Shown: positions 9,186-18,273, numbered from the stretch's first letter. The stretch is 64,000 nt of DNA from Abyssalbus ytuae (GCF_022807975.1 NZ_CP094358.1:4301037-4365036); one strand, 5' to 3'. The notes: a model not told the origin generated them from the letters alone. Made by a program: numbers and translations.

Positions 9186-9647
9186 ATGCAAAAAAACATC
9201 AATATACAAAACAGAAAAGCTCGCTTTGAATACGAGATTTTAGATAAATATATTTCAGGTATTGTCCTTACCGGTACCGAAATAAAATCCATACGGTTAG
9301 GAAAAGCTTCTATTGCCGAAAGTTTTTGCGAGTTTAATGATCGCGGAGAACTGTTTGTTATCAATATGTATATTGAAGAATACTCGCATGGCTCACATTA
9401 CAACCATAAGCCAAGAAGCGAGCGCAAATTACTGCTCAATAAAAATGAACTGAAAAAACTCAATAAAGAAGTAAAAAACGTAGGGCTAACCATAGTCCCT
9501 TTACGCCTTTTTATAAATGACAGGGGACTGGCCAAAATGGAAATAGCCCTCGTACGAGGTAAAAAACTTCACGATAAACGCGAAACAATAAAAGATAGAG
9601 ACTCCAAACGGCAGCTAAACCGTATAAAAAAGGAATACAATAAATAA
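9186..9647 (+). CDS. smpB: SsrA-binding protein SmpB
   Basis: A 153-residue tmRNA-binding partner that delivers SsrA RNA to stalled ribosomes in trans-translation. Recognised by the N-terminal RKARFEYEILDKY, the oligonucleotide-binding segment GIVLTGTEIKSIRLGKASI, EEYSHGSHYNH, and the basic C-terminal tail (RGKKLHDKRETIKDRD...KKEYNK) that reaches into the ribosomal decoding centre. Length and ending are normal. It has its own TAnnTTTG promoter very close to the start codon. The tmRNA gene (ssrA) is not visible in this window. Confidence 0.96.
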   Translation: MQKNINIQNRKARFEYEILDKYISGIVLTGTEIKSIRLGKASIAESFCEFNDRGELFVINMYIEEYSHGSHYNHKPRSERKLLLNKNELKKLNKEVKNVGLTIVPLRLFINDRGLAKMEIALVRGKKLHDKRETIKDRDSKRQLNRIKKEYNK

Positions 9648-9705
9648 AAAATTATTTTAAAGAGTATATTTAATAATTTTAAGGTTCATTTAAAATGAAA
9701 AACTT

Positions 9706-10212
9706 ATGTACAGATTTTTTCTGGTATTCGCTTTTATCATACTATTATCATGCAAAGAAGAAAAAGAATACAGTTCGGTTAACCTGGTAAATTGGGAAAA
9801 AAGAAAAGTGAATTTAAATTCTAAAGATTCATTACAGGAAGGAAGTACCTATTTATCAGTTTATTCCCAAATATACAGCCTGGACGAACACCGTACCCAT
9901 GACTTAACAGCCACTGTTAGTATTAGAAATATAAATAAAAAAGATTCTGTCTTTATTGTTAAAGCCGAATACTTTGATACCCATGGTAATTCTATCCGTA
10001 CATATTTTGATTATCCTATATACATTCAACCCCTGGAAACCGTAGAAATTATTATAGATGAGGTTGATAAGGAAGGAGGTACCGGAGCTAATTTTATATT
10101 CGACTGGAAAGTTAAACAAGCTGTTCATGAACCCTATATTGAAGGAATAATGATTTCTACATCCGGGCAGCAGGGATTATCCTTTACCACCCAGGGAATA
10201 AAAATCAACTAA
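9706..10212 (+). CDS. DUF3124 family lipoprotein
   Basis: A lipoprotein precursor of 168 residues; the lipobox LLSC puts the lipidated cysteine at about residue 16. The mature part matches my memory of the DUF3124 family: GSTYLSVYSQIY followed by HDLTATVSIRNIN, a beta-rich domain, with the conserved ending GLSFTTQGIKI. The function is unknown. The likely location is the periplasmic face of a membrane. It follows smpB by 58 bases and precedes the cyclase gene by 24 bases. No catalytic motif is evident. Confidence 0.75.
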   Translation: MYRFFLVFAFIILLSCKEEKEYSSVNLVNWEKRKVNLNSKDSLQEGSTYLSVYSQIYSLDEHRTHDLTATVSIRNINKKDSVFIVKAEYFDTHGNSIRTYFDYPIYIQPLETVEIIIDEVDKEGGTGANFIFDWKVKQAVHEPYIEGIMISTSGQQGLSFTTQGIKIN

Positions 10213-10236
10213 ACCAAAATTCTTAATAAAAAAGTA

Positions 10237-10932
10237 ATGCCGGAAATAATTGACCTAAGCCAGGAAATATATGAAGGAATGCCTGTTTTTAAAGATTTGC
10301 CCGCTGTAAAAATATCAGTACATAACACCCATGAAGAATGGGATAATATTAAAAACCCTGCCACTATAACTCCCAGTGTATATAAATTGGAAATGGGAGA
10401 ACATACCGGAACCCATGTAGATGCATTAAGTCATATGGATCGTCAATACAAAGACCAATCCATAGACAAAATGCCTTTAAATATGTTCTATACCTGGGGT
10501 ATTTGCCTGGATTTTTCCCGTAAAAAACTAAAAAACCTTATTGAACCGGAGGAAATAGAACTTGCCTGCACAGAAAATAATCTGGAAATTAAAGAAGGAG
10601 ACACGGTACTATTTTACACCGATCATTACAGAAAACATTTCGCCGGTGAAAACTGGGGAAACGGGCCCGGACTTAGTATTAGTGCTGCACAATGGCTGGG
10701 AAATAAAAAAATTGCTGCTTTTGGAGTAGAAACCATGTCGCCCGGAGTACCGGGAATATCCAACAAACAAGTTCATAAAATTTGCGGGGAACTGGGGTTT
10801 ACCCACTATGAAAATATGATCAATCTGCACCAGCTTGTAGGAAGAGGAACATTTCGTTTCATTGCCTTCCCCTTAAAAATAAGAGGAGGTACCGGGTCTC
10901 CTGTAAGAGCTGTAGCAGTTTTTGATGAATAA
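10237..10932 (+). CDS. Cyclase family protein (kynurenine formamidase-like metal hydrolase)
   Basis: A protein of 231 residues with the cyclase/KynB motif HTGTHVD (about residues 56-62) followed by H66, the metal ligands of this manganese- or zinc-dependent hydrolase family. The opening EIIDLSQEIYEGMPVF is also typical. Known members hydrolyse N-formylkynurenine, isatin or related amides; others make polyketide rings. No tryptophan catabolism genes are adjacent, so kynurenine formamidase activity is only one option. There is no signal peptide, so it is cytoplasmic. Confidence 0.82.
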   Translation: MPEIIDLSQEIYEGMPVFKDLPAVKISVHNTHEEWDNIKNPATITPSVYKLEMGEHTGTHVDALSHMDRQYKDQSIDKMPLNMFYTWGICLDFSRKKLKNLIEPEEIELACTENNLEIKEGDTVLFYTDHYRKHFAGENWGNGPGLSISAAQWLGNKKIAAFGVETMSPGVPGISNKQVHKICGELGFTHYENMINLHQLVGRGTFRFIAFPLKIRGGTGSPVRAVAVFDE

Positions 10933-10965
10933 AATTTCATCTTTTGAATCTTCTAAACAATCAAA

Positions 10966-11658
10966 ATGGATTTACCTGAAGAAATAAATATACACTATGA
11001 AAACTTATGGCAGGAATCAATTGAAAAATTCAGGCACCATAAATTTGAATTTGACCCTTTAATAGATTCTGAAAAAGATATGAGAAGGGGAATTACTTTA
11101 CTCGCAAGGCCGGATAAAGAAATAAAGAGAAATATAGCATCCTTTATCAACGAGTTTAAATCAATAGATCCACATCAATATTTCTATCCCGTTTCCGATA
11201 TTCATATAACTATAATGTCTGTAATTTCCTGTTATGAAGGTTTTAAAATGAATACCATTGATATTTCAAAATACATAGAAATAATAAATAAAAGTATAAA
11301 AGGCCTGAATTCCGAACAAATCACTTTTAACGGTCTTACCGCCTCAAGTTCCTGCATCATGTTAAAAGGTTTTCCTTTACAAAACAATTTAAATAAAATA
11401 AGGAATAACCTTAGGGAAAATTTTAAAAAAAGTAATTTAGAATCATCAATAGACCACCGCTACAAAATTAAAACAGCCCATTCTACCATAATCAGGTTTA
11501 AAGAAGTAGTAAAACATCCTGATCAACTTATTGGATTTTTAGAAAAAAATAAAGATGTACCATTTGGAAGCTTTAAAATTAAAAGCCTGGAATTAGTTTA
11601 TAATGACTGGTATCAAAAAGCCGGTATAACAAAGCTTTTGCACACATTTAAATTTTAA
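10966..11658 (+). CDS. 2H phosphoesterase superfamily protein (2'-5' RNA ligase-like)
   Basis: A protein of 230 residues carrying the two HxT/S motifs of the LigT/2H phosphoesterase fold: HIT at about 80-82 (SDIHITIMSV) and HST at about 172-174 (AHSTIIRF). These enzymes open 2',3'-cyclic phosphates or join or cleave 2'-5' RNA linkages. The true substrate is unknown. The N-terminal extension of about 40 residues is charged and of unclear role. It is the last gene of the 9.2-11.7 kb plus-strand run and converges with pcm, with a short hairpin between them. Confidence 0.75.
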   Translation: MDLPEEINIHYENLWQESIEKFRHHKFEFDPLIDSEKDMRRGITLLARPDKEIKRNIASFINEFKSIDPHQYFYPVSDIHITIMSVISCYEGFKMNTIDISKYIEIINKSIKGLNSEQITFNGLTASSSCIMLKGFPLQNNLNKIRNNLRENFKKSNLESSIDHRYKIKTAHSTIIRFKEVVKHPDQLIGFLEKNKDVPFGSFKIKSLELVYNDWYQKAGITKLLHTFKF

Positions 11659-11663
11659 ATAAA

Positions 11664-11682
11664 CTTCTAAAGTTTTTAGAAG
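11664..11682. terminator. Hairpin between convergent genes
   Basis: Perfect 8-bp stem CTTCTAAA / TTTAGAAG with a 3-base loop between two convergent genes. The tail is T-rich only when read on the minus strand, so it suits pcm better. Confidence 0.45.
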
Positions 11683-11753
11683 GCCATCCGAAAAGAAAAA
11701 TGGGCTCCGGTGTTTATGCCAGCATCATAAAGAACCTTTGTAAGTAATTTTTA

Positions 11754-12395
11754 TCAGTTTCTATCTTCCAGTAAAGGAACAAACCTGAATTCCCCCAGTT
11801 CTTCTTTTTCAAATTCTTTTTCAGAAGTTCTTGTAAATAATGTCATAACCTGAATATCTTCCCCCACAGGTATAACGAGCTTACCTCCTACTTTTAACTG
11901 AGAAAGCAATGGTTTTGGAACAAAAGGCGCCCCAGCCGTAACTATAATACCATCAAACGGAGCTTCGGCAGTAAACCCTTTATATCCGTCACCAAAAATT
12001 AACTTTTTGGCCCTATAGCCAAGTTTTGGTAAAAATAAACTTGTCTTTTTAAAAAGTTCCTTTTGCCTTTCAACTGAAAATACAACAGCGCCCAATTCAA
12101 GTAAAACTGCAGTTTGATAACCACAACCTGTTCCTATTTCCAATATTTTATCTCCTTCGGTAATTTCCAGTAATTCTGTTTGAAACGCTACGGTATAAGG
12201 CTGCGAGATGGTTTGGTCGGCCCCTATAGGGAAGGCTTTGTCCTGATAAGCGTGGTCCTCAAAACTACTGTCTATAAATAAATGCCGTGGTACTTTTTCA
12301 ATAGCTTTCAAAACTTTTTTATCGGTAATGCCCTTTGCTGCAACAATTTCTGCCAGTTTTTTGCGCATTCCCTTATGTTTAAAAGTATCTTTCAA
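11754..12395 (-). CDS. pcm: Protein-L-isoaspartate O-methyltransferase
   Basis: A protein of 213 residues that repairs isoaspartyl damage in proteins using S-adenosylmethionine. It shows the PCMT hallmark QTISQPYTVA (about 61-70), the SAM-binding motif I EIGTGCGYQ (about 86-94), and the post-motif segments FDGIIVTAGAP and GGKLVIPVG. Length is normal and there is no signal peptide. It is a single gene convergent with the 2H phosphoesterase gene, with its own TAnnTTTG promoter 22 bases upstream of the start. Confidence 0.94.
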   Translation of the reverse strand: MKDTFKHKGMRKKLAEIVAAKGITDKKVLKAIEKVPRHLFIDSSFEDHAYQDKAFPIGADQTISQPYTVAFQTELLEITEGDKILEIGTGCGYQTAVLLELGAVVFSVERQKELFKKTSLFLPKLGYRAKKLIFGDGYKGFTAEAPFDGIIVTAGAPFVPKPLLSQLKVGGKLVIPVGEDIQVMTLFTRTSEKEFEKEELGEFRFVPLLEDRN

Positions 12396-12416
12396 GGTAA
12401 ATATAGTTTAGTGGTT

Positions 12417-12424
12417 CAAAAATA
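12417..12424 (-). promoter_or_regulatory. pcm -7 promoter element
   Basis: Read on the minus strand this is TATTTTTG, an exact TAnnTTTG match, 22 bases upstream of the pcm ATG. Confidence 0.55.
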
Positions 12425-12535
12425 CATAAACAAATGAAGGATTAAAATACGGGATTAATAAATGTAATTTTTATCTTTATCATCATCAAAATAATAGCTG
12501 TTAACTAAACAACATTTTAGATTAAAAAAATATAT

Positions 12536-13495
12536 ATGCTTAAAGCAGGCGTACTGGGTGCAGGCCACCTTGGAAAAATTCACTTACGATTACTCAATCA
12601 GTCTGAAAAATACAATTTGGCAGGATTTTATGATCCTGATGAGAAAAATGCCCAGAAAGTAGTTAAAGAATTCGGGTACAAATATTTTTCATCGGTTGAA
12701 GAACTCATAGATGCGGTAGATGTGGTAGATATTGTAACTCCTACCCTTTCTCACTTTGATTGTGCTGAAAAAGCAATAAAAAAAGGAAAACATGTTTTTC
12801 TTGAAAAACCAATTACAAATACAGTTGAAGAAGCTGAGAAACTTATAGAATTGGTTAAAAAACATAATGTAAAAGGACAGGTAGGACATGTAGAACGTTT
12901 TAATCCGGCATTTACATCGGTTAAAGAAAAAATTGAGAACCCCATGTTTATTGAAACACACCGGTTGGCTGAGTTTAACCCGAGAGGTACTGACGTTCCG
13001 GTAGTTCTGGATTTAATGATTCATGATATAGACATTATTTTAAGTGTGGTTAAATCTAAAGTCAAAAATATTAATGCCAGTGGTGTGTCGGTAATAAGTA
13101 ATTCGCCGGACATCGCCAATGCCCGTATCGAATTTGAAAACGGATGTGTTGCAAACTTAACTGCCAGCAGGATTTCTTTAAAAAACATGCGTAAATCCCG
13201 CTTCTTTCAAAAAGATGCATACATCTCTGTAGATTTTTTAGAGAAAAAAGTTGAAGTGGTAAAAATGAAAGATGCTCCTAAAAAACCTGATGAGTTTGCT
13301 CTTATTTTACAAAATGCAGAAGGTATAAAGAAACAAATTTATTTCGAAAATCCCAGGATACATCAAAATAATGCAATACTTGACGAACTTGAAACCTTTG
13401 CCGATGCGATAAACAATACCATTACTCCTGTTGTAACCTTAGAACACGGAACAGAAGCTTTAAGGGTAGCCTTACAAATTGTAAAATTCCTATAA
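12536..13495 (+). CDS. Gfo/Idh/MocA family oxidoreductase
   Basis: An NAD(P)-dependent dehydrogenase-like protein of 319 residues. The Rossmann motif is GAGHLGKIHLRLL (about 7-19). KKGKHVFLEKPITNT contains the conserved EKP, whose lysine is catalytic in the family. Then comes a C-terminal alpha/beta domain with DLMIHDIDIILS. Substrates of the family are sugars, inositols or pyrroles, and nothing here fixes the choice. It is the first gene of a tight nine-gene plus-strand run reaching 21991; the next gene starts 12 bases after its stop. Confidence 0.88.
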   Translation: MLKAGVLGAGHLGKIHLRLLNQSEKYNLAGFYDPDEKNAQKVVKEFGYKYFSSVEELIDAVDVVDIVTPTLSHFDCAEKAIKKGKHVFLEKPITNTVEEAEKLIELVKKHNVKGQVGHVERFNPAFTSVKEKIENPMFIETHRLAEFNPRGTDVPVVLDLMIHDIDIILSVVKSKVKNINASGVSVISNSPDIANARIEFENGCVANLTASRISLKNMRKSRFFQKDAYISVDFLEKKVEVVKMKDAPKKPDEFALILQNAEGIKKQIYFENPRIHQNNAILDELETFADAINNTITPVVTLEHGTEALRVALQIVKFL

Positions 13496-13507
13496 CTGAA
13501 TGCTACA

Positions 13508-14080
13508 ATGTACGATAAGCACATTTTAGATAAAACATTTGAAGGAGCAAATTTTTCTGAAAATAAATTAGAAAAAGGAGAATACGATAATTGTACTTTT
13601 CTTAACTGTAATTTTTCAGCTTCCGATCTTTCCAATACAGTTTTTATAGAGTGTAATTTTGAATATTGTGATTTAAGTATGGCTAAAATTACAAATACCG
13701 CCTTTAGAAGTGTGAATTTTGAAAATTGCAAAATGATGGGACTTAAGTTTCACAACTGTGATAAATTTTTACTTTCTTTTTCATTTACAACCTGTCAACT
13801 TAACTTTTCTTCTTTTTATCAATTAAAACTTAAAAACACCCGTTTTACCACTAGTAAACTACATGATACAGACTTTACCGAGACCGATTTAAGCAATTCG
13901 GTCTTTTCAGGGTGTGACCTCACTAATGCAATTTTTGACAACACCAACCTTGAAAAAGTTGATTTTAAAACTTCATTTAATTACACCATAAATCCGGAAA
14001 CCAACCTCTTAAAAAAAACCAGGTTTTCACTGCCCGAAGTAACAGGACTTTTGAGAAAATATGATATAGAAATTAACTAA
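13508..14080 (+). CDS. Pentapeptide-repeat protein (Qnr/McbG-like layout)
   Basis: A 190-residue right-handed beta-helix protein. Repeats of the form A(D/N)LxX run through the whole chain: GANFSENKL, CTFLNCNFSASDLSN, CNFEYCDLSM, VNFENCKM, then after an interruption around NCDKFLLSFSF, TDFTETDLSNSVFSGCDLTN and NTNLEKVDF. The two coil blocks with a break between them and the ending VTGLLRKYDIEI recall Qnr and McbG, which mimic DNA and protect gyrase from inhibitors. It is shorter than Qnr (about 218). Whether it binds gyrase is unknown. It sits inside a metabolic operon, 12 and 14 bases from its neighbours. Confidence 0.85.
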   Translation: MYDKHILDKTFEGANFSENKLEKGEYDNCTFLNCNFSASDLSNTVFIECNFEYCDLSMAKITNTAFRSVNFENCKMMGLKFHNCDKFLLSFSFTTCQLNFSSFYQLKLKNTRFTTSKLHDTDFTETDLSNSVFSGCDLTNAIFDNTNLEKVDFKTSFNYTINPETNLLKKTRFSLPEVTGLLRKYDIEIN

Positions 14081-14094
14081 ATTTTAGATTTTAA

Positions 14095-14985
14095 ATGAAA
14101 AATATAGCAGTAATTGGCGCAGGTACAATGGGCAATGGTATAGCCCACACCTTTGCCCAATACGGATATAAAGTACAGCTAATTGATGTTTCCGCTACCC
14201 AGCTTGAAAAAGGCATGGTAACTATTTCCGGTAATCTGGACAGAATGATAAATAAGAGTATAATCGCAGAAGCTGACAAACAAAATACCCTCAATAACAT
14301 TACTACTTATACCAATTTAAAAGATGGAGTGGAATATGCAGGCCTGGTTATAGAAGCAGCTACGGAAAACACCGATTTAAAACTAAAAATATTTAAACAA
14401 CTGGATGAATTTTGTGCAGATGATACCATTCTTGCTACCAACACCTCCTCCATTTCAATTACACAAATAGCTTCAACGGTTTCCAGGCCCGATAAAGTTA
14501 TCGGGATGCATTTTATGAACCCGGTTCCTGTTATGAAACTTGTAGAAGTTATTAAGGGATATAATTCTTCAGAAGAAGTAGTCAATACCATCATGCTCCT
14601 TTCCAAAGAGCTGGATAAAGTTCCGGTATTGGTTAATGATTATCCCGGATTTGTGGCCAACCGGATTTTAATGCCCATGATAAATGAATCTATAGAAACT
14701 TTGTACAACAATGTAGCAGGTGTAGAACAAATAGATACGGTGATGAAATTAGGCATGGCGCACCCTATGGGCCCTTTACAATTAGCCGATTTTATTGGTC
14801 TTGATGTTTGCCTGTCTATATTAAAGGTAATGTACGATGGTTTTAAAAATCCTAAATATGCACCTTGCCCTCTATTGATAAATATGGTAATGGCTGGTAA
14901 ACTGGGAGTAAAATCCGGAGAGGGTTTTTATGACTATTCAGCTTCAAAAAAAGCAGAAAAAGTGGCAAAACAATTCGTAAAATAA
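14095..14985 (+). CDS. 3-hydroxybutyryl-CoA dehydrogenase
   Basis: A protein of 296 residues with the NAD-binding motif GAGTMGNGIAHTFAQYGY (about 7-24). The catalytic His/Glu region is in GMHFMNPVPVMKLVEVI, and the HCDH C-terminal domain contains DYPGFVANRILMPMINE and the dimer segment AHPMGPLQLADFIGLD. It interconverts acetoacetyl-CoA and 3-hydroxybutyryl-CoA, as in beta-oxidation, phenylacetate breakdown or butyrate metabolism. The length is right for a stand-alone Hbd/PaaH-type enzyme. No thiolase or crotonase gene is adjacent, so the pathway cannot be fixed. Confidence 0.92.
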   Translation: MKNIAVIGAGTMGNGIAHTFAQYGYKVQLIDVSATQLEKGMVTISGNLDRMINKSIIAEADKQNTLNNITTYTNLKDGVEYAGLVIEAATENTDLKLKIFKQLDEFCADDTILATNTSSISITQIASTVSRPDKVIGMHFMNPVPVMKLVEVIKGYNSSEEVVNTIMLLSKELDKVPVLVNDYPGFVANRILMPMINESIETLYNNVAGVEQIDTVMKLGMAHPMGPLQLADFIGLDVCLSILKVMYDGFKNPKYAPCPLLINMVMAGKLGVKSGEGFYDYSASKKAEKVAKQFVK

Positions 14986-15005
14986 ATAAGTATAAGCTTT
15001 CAAAT

Positions 15006-16241
15006 ATGCCAGAAGTCATTCCGTTTTGTGCAGTAATACCTAATAAAAAGATCATTGATAAAGTGGTAACAAAATCATACGAATCTTATACAAAAGAAGA
15101 ATTGGATAAAATCCTTCAGGAAAAACCGGAGTCTTTTTTACATATTTTAAAGTCGGGGTATAAAAAAGGACGCGCCACCTACGGAAAAAAACGATACTCA
15201 CGTGTACGTGAAAAATATCTGCAATTTAAAGAAAATGATATCTTCCAAACAGATAGTAAACCATCTTTTTATATTTATAAAATCGTAAAAAAAAATAGTA
15301 CTTTTTGGGGAATACTAGCCGCAACCGCAACATCTGATTATGAAAAAGGAACTATAAAAAAACATGAAAACACCATACAATTAAGAGAAGAACTTTTTAA
15401 AAAATATTTAAAGTCGGTTCAGTTTAATGCGGAACCTGTACTCCTTACCTACCCTAATAATGATATTATTGAGGAAGTTGTAAAAAAGAAAATGCAGCAG
15501 GCACCCGATTATACTTTTAACACTAATCAGGTTCACCGGCATTTTCTATGGAAAATATCCGATGAAAGTTCCATAAATGCAATTCAACAGGAATTTGCCA
15601 ACATACAAAGTTTTTATATTGCCGATGGTCATCACCGGTGCTCTTCATCATATTTACTCTCGCAGGATTTAAAAATGGAAAATACCAACCATACCGGCAA
15701 AGAAAATTATAATTACTTTTTAAGTTTTTTAATTCAGGAAAACAATTTAAAAATTTATGAATTTAATAGGCTTATAAAAGATTTAAACGGGCTGAGTAAA
15801 GAAGTCTTTTTAAATAGGATACAAAATTTTTTCTATATTGAAAATAAAGGAAGTGAGGTAATTAAACCTGCACAGAAACATCAATTTGGAATGTACCTGG
15901 ATAATGATTATTATTTACTTACCTTAAAAACAGATAATTATAGTTATGAAGATAAATTGGACGAGTTAGACACTCAAATTCTTTATAAAACTATCTTATA
16001 TCCGGTTTTGGGAATAAAAAACATGAGAAATAATGACCGGGTGCAATATGTTTACGGAAAAGACAGTTACTCTAAAATCAAAAATTTGGTAGATACAGGT
16101 AGTTTTGCTGTTGGTTTTGTTCTTATGCCGGTTTCAATTACTGAAATCAAAGACATTGCTGATAACGGTTTGCAAATGCCCCCAAAAAGTACCTATATAG
16201 AACCAAAATTACTGAGTGCTTTAACTATTTATGAAATTTAA
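15006..16241 (+). CDS. DUF1015 family protein
   Basis: A cytoplasmic protein of 411 residues matching the DUF1015 family by its opening (VIPFCAVIPNKK), the segment SGYKKGRATYG, and the highly conserved YIADGHHRCSSSYLLS near residue 200, a likely active or metal-binding site. The C-terminal part ends with GLQMPPKSTYIEPKLLSAL, which is also characteristic. The function is unknown. In flavobacteria I remember it beside the hydroxyacyl-CoA dehydrogenase and YggS genes, as seen here; it lies 20 bases after the former and 3 bases before the latter. Confidence 0.88.
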   Translation: MPEVIPFCAVIPNKKIIDKVVTKSYESYTKEELDKILQEKPESFLHILKSGYKKGRATYGKKRYSRVREKYLQFKENDIFQTDSKPSFYIYKIVKKNSTFWGILAATATSDYEKGTIKKHENTIQLREELFKKYLKSVQFNAEPVLLTYPNNDIIEEVVKKKMQQAPDYTFNTNQVHRHFLWKISDESSINAIQQEFANIQSFYIADGHHRCSSSYLLSQDLKMENTNHTGKENYNYFLSFLIQENNLKIYEFNRLIKDLNGLSKEVFLNRIQNFFYIENKGSEVIKPAQKHQFGMYLDNDYYLLTLKTDNYSYEDKLDELDTQILYKTILYPVLGIKNMRNNDRVQYVYGKDSYSKIKNLVDTGSFAVGFVLMPVSITEIKDIADNGLQMPPKSTYIEPKLLSALTIYEI

Positions 16242-16244
16242 AAA

Positions 16245-16904
16245 ATGAGTATTGAAGCTAATTTACATAAAATTAAATCCGCTATACCAAAAGATGTAAC
16301 ATTGGTGGCTGTATCCAAAACCAAACCGGTAAATGACCTTATGCAGGCCTATAATGCCGGACAACGGATCTTTGGTGAAAATAAGATACAGGAAATGACT
16401 GAAAAATGGGAGCAAATGCCAAAAGATATAGAATGGCATATGATAGGGCATGTACAACGTAATAAAGTAAAATATATGGCCGCGTATGTTACCCTTATAC
16501 ATGGTGTTGACAGTTTAAAGCTTTTAAAAGAAATTAACAGGCAGGCTGCTAAAAATAACAGAACGATAAATTGCCTGTTACAAATTCATATTGCCGAAGA
16601 AGAAACGAAATTTGGTATGGATGAGAACGAGCTTATAAGTTTGCTTAATTCTGATGAATATCATCAACTACAAAACATAAAAATATCAGGATTAATGGGA
16701 ATGGCTACCTTTACCAATGACATGGAGCAAATAAAAAAAGAGTTTTCCTTTCTTAAATCCCTTTTTGATAAATTAAAAACCCGTCACCCTGATTTTAGTA
16801 TACTTTCAATGGGAATGAGCAGCGATTTCCCTTTAGCCATTGAGTGCGGAAGTACCATGGTTAGGATAGGAAGTAGTATATTTGGAAAACGAAACTATGC
16901 TTAA
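16245..16904 (+). CDS. YggS family pyridoxal-phosphate homeostasis protein
   Basis: A single-domain PLP-binding protein of 219 residues (PLPBP/ProSC family). The PLP lysine is at about K25 in VAVSKTKP. GENKIQEMTEKW and the following EWHMIGHVQRNKVKYM are diagnostic, and the phosphate-binding end is LSMGMSSDFPLAIECGSTMV. It helps balance vitamin B6 and keto-acid/amino-acid pools rather than catalysing a known reaction. It is translated 3 bases after the DUF1015 gene and 6 bases before the exonuclease gene. Confidence 0.93.
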   Translation: MSIEANLHKIKSAIPKDVTLVAVSKTKPVNDLMQAYNAGQRIFGENKIQEMTEKWEQMPKDIEWHMIGHVQRNKVKYMAAYVTLIHGVDSLKLLKEINRQAAKNNRTINCLLQIHIAEEETKFGMDENELISLLNSDEYHQLQNIKISGLMGMATFTNDMEQIKKEFSFLKSLFDKLKTRHPDFSILSMGMSSDFPLAIECGSTMVRIGSSIFGKRNYA

Positions 16905-16910
16905 ATAAAT

Positions 16911-18272
16911 TTGTACGCCATATTAGACATAGAAACTACCGGGGGTAAATATAATGAAGAAGGAATTACCGAAATTGCTATCTATAAATACGACGGGCAT
17001 AAAGTAGTGGACCGTTTTATAAGTTTGGTAAATCCTGAACGTGAAATACAGCCCTTTGTAGTAAATTTAACTGGTATTAACAATAATATGTTGCGTACAG
17101 CACCTAAATTTTATGAAGTAGCTAAACGCATTGTAGAAATTACGGAAGGCTGTATTATTGTAGCGCATAACTCCCAATTTGATTATCGAATCTTACGTAC
17201 GGAATTCCGCCGGCTTGGATATGATTATAAACGTAAAACACTTTGTACGGTAGAACTTTCAAAAAGATTAATTCCCGGGAAAGAATCCTATAGTTTAGGG
17301 AAACTGGTAAGATCTCTCGGTATACCTGTTAGTGACAGACACCGGGCCAACGGAGATGCACAGGCAACCGTAAAGCTTTTTAAACTTCTATTAACCAAAG
17401 ACACTTCTAAAACGATTGTTCAGGGCATTATAAAAAAAGAAAACCTTTCCCAGCTTACCCCAAAGTTTCTGGACATAATTGAACAACTCCCCGCTTCTAC
17501 CGGTGTATATTATATTCACAAAAATAATGGAGAGATAATTTACATTGGGAAAAGTAAAAATATTAAAAGGAGAGTAAATCAACATTTAACAGGTACCGCC
17601 GGTAAAGCAAAAAAAATTCAAAAAGAAATATCAGCTGTTACTTACGAGGAAACCGGTAGCGAACTCATTGCAATGCTGAAAGAAAGTGAAGAAATTAAAA
17701 TGAATAAACCGGTATATAACCGCTCTCAGAAAAAAACCATATTTAATTATTCACTTTATGAGTACCCCGATGAAAATGGTTACCTTAATTTAAAAATTGA
17801 TAAAGCCGATGCCCGGAAAAAAGCCATAACATCCTTTTCTTCTATTGAAGAAGCAAAAAATTTCCTCTACAAAATAACGGATGATTTTAATTTATGCCAG
17901 AAACTCAACGGACTGCATGATTACAAATTACAATGCTTCGGATATTCTATAAATCAATGTTTTGGAGCCTGTATACTAAAAGAACCTGCCGATGAATACA
18001 ATAAAAGAGTTGAAGATTTTTTGAAACAACACAGTTATAAAAACCAACACATGGTAATAGTTGATAAAGGAAGGGAAATAGACGAAAGATCAGCAATTTT
18101 AATAGAAAATGGTATTTATAAAGGATTTGGATTTTATAATTTAAATTATCAAATCAACAACTTTGAAATACTAAAATCAGTCATTACCCCCATGCAAAAT
18201 AATCGAGATGTGCAGTATATTATACAATCTTATCTACGAAAAAAAAAGGTGGTAAAAATTATTAACCTATAA
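16911..18272 (+). CDS. DnaQ-like exonuclease fused to a GIY-YIG nuclease domain
   Basis: A two-nuclease fusion of 453 residues. The N-terminal domain (about 1-165) is a DEDDh 3'-5' exonuclease like the Pol III epsilon subunit: DIETTG at 4-9, HNSQFDYRIL, and the closing HRANGDAQAT. The second domain (about 195-275) is GIY-YIG: STGVYYIH, IIYIGKSKNIKRRVNQH with the catalytic Arg, and a Glu in ELIAMLKESEEIK, as in the N-terminal half of UvrC and in Cho. The remaining region is UvrC-like with cysteines at CFGACIL. A role in DNA repair or proofreading is likely. Translation begins at TTG (16911), since the exonuclease motif starts only three residues later. Confidence 0.85.
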   Translation: MYAILDIETTGGKYNEEGITEIAIYKYDGHKVVDRFISLVNPEREIQPFVVNLTGINNNMLRTAPKFYEVAKRIVEITEGCIIVAHNSQFDYRILRTEFRRLGYDYKRKTLCTVELSKRLIPGKESYSLGKLVRSLGIPVSDRHRANGDAQATVKLFKLLLTKDTSKTIVQGIIKKENLSQLTPKFLDIIEQLPASTGVYYIHKNNGEIIYIGKSKNIKRRVNQHLTGTAGKAKKIQKEISAVTYEETGSELIAMLKESEEIKMNKPVYNRSQKKTIFNYSLYEYPDENGYLNLKIDKADARKKAITSFSSIEEAKNFLYKITDDFNLCQKLNGLHDYKLQCFGYSINQCFGACILKEPADEYNKRVEDFLKQHSYKNQHMVIVDKGREIDERSAILIENGIYKGFGFYNLNYQINNFEILKSVITPMQNNRDVQYIIQSYLRKKKVVKIINL

Positions 18273-18273
18273 T

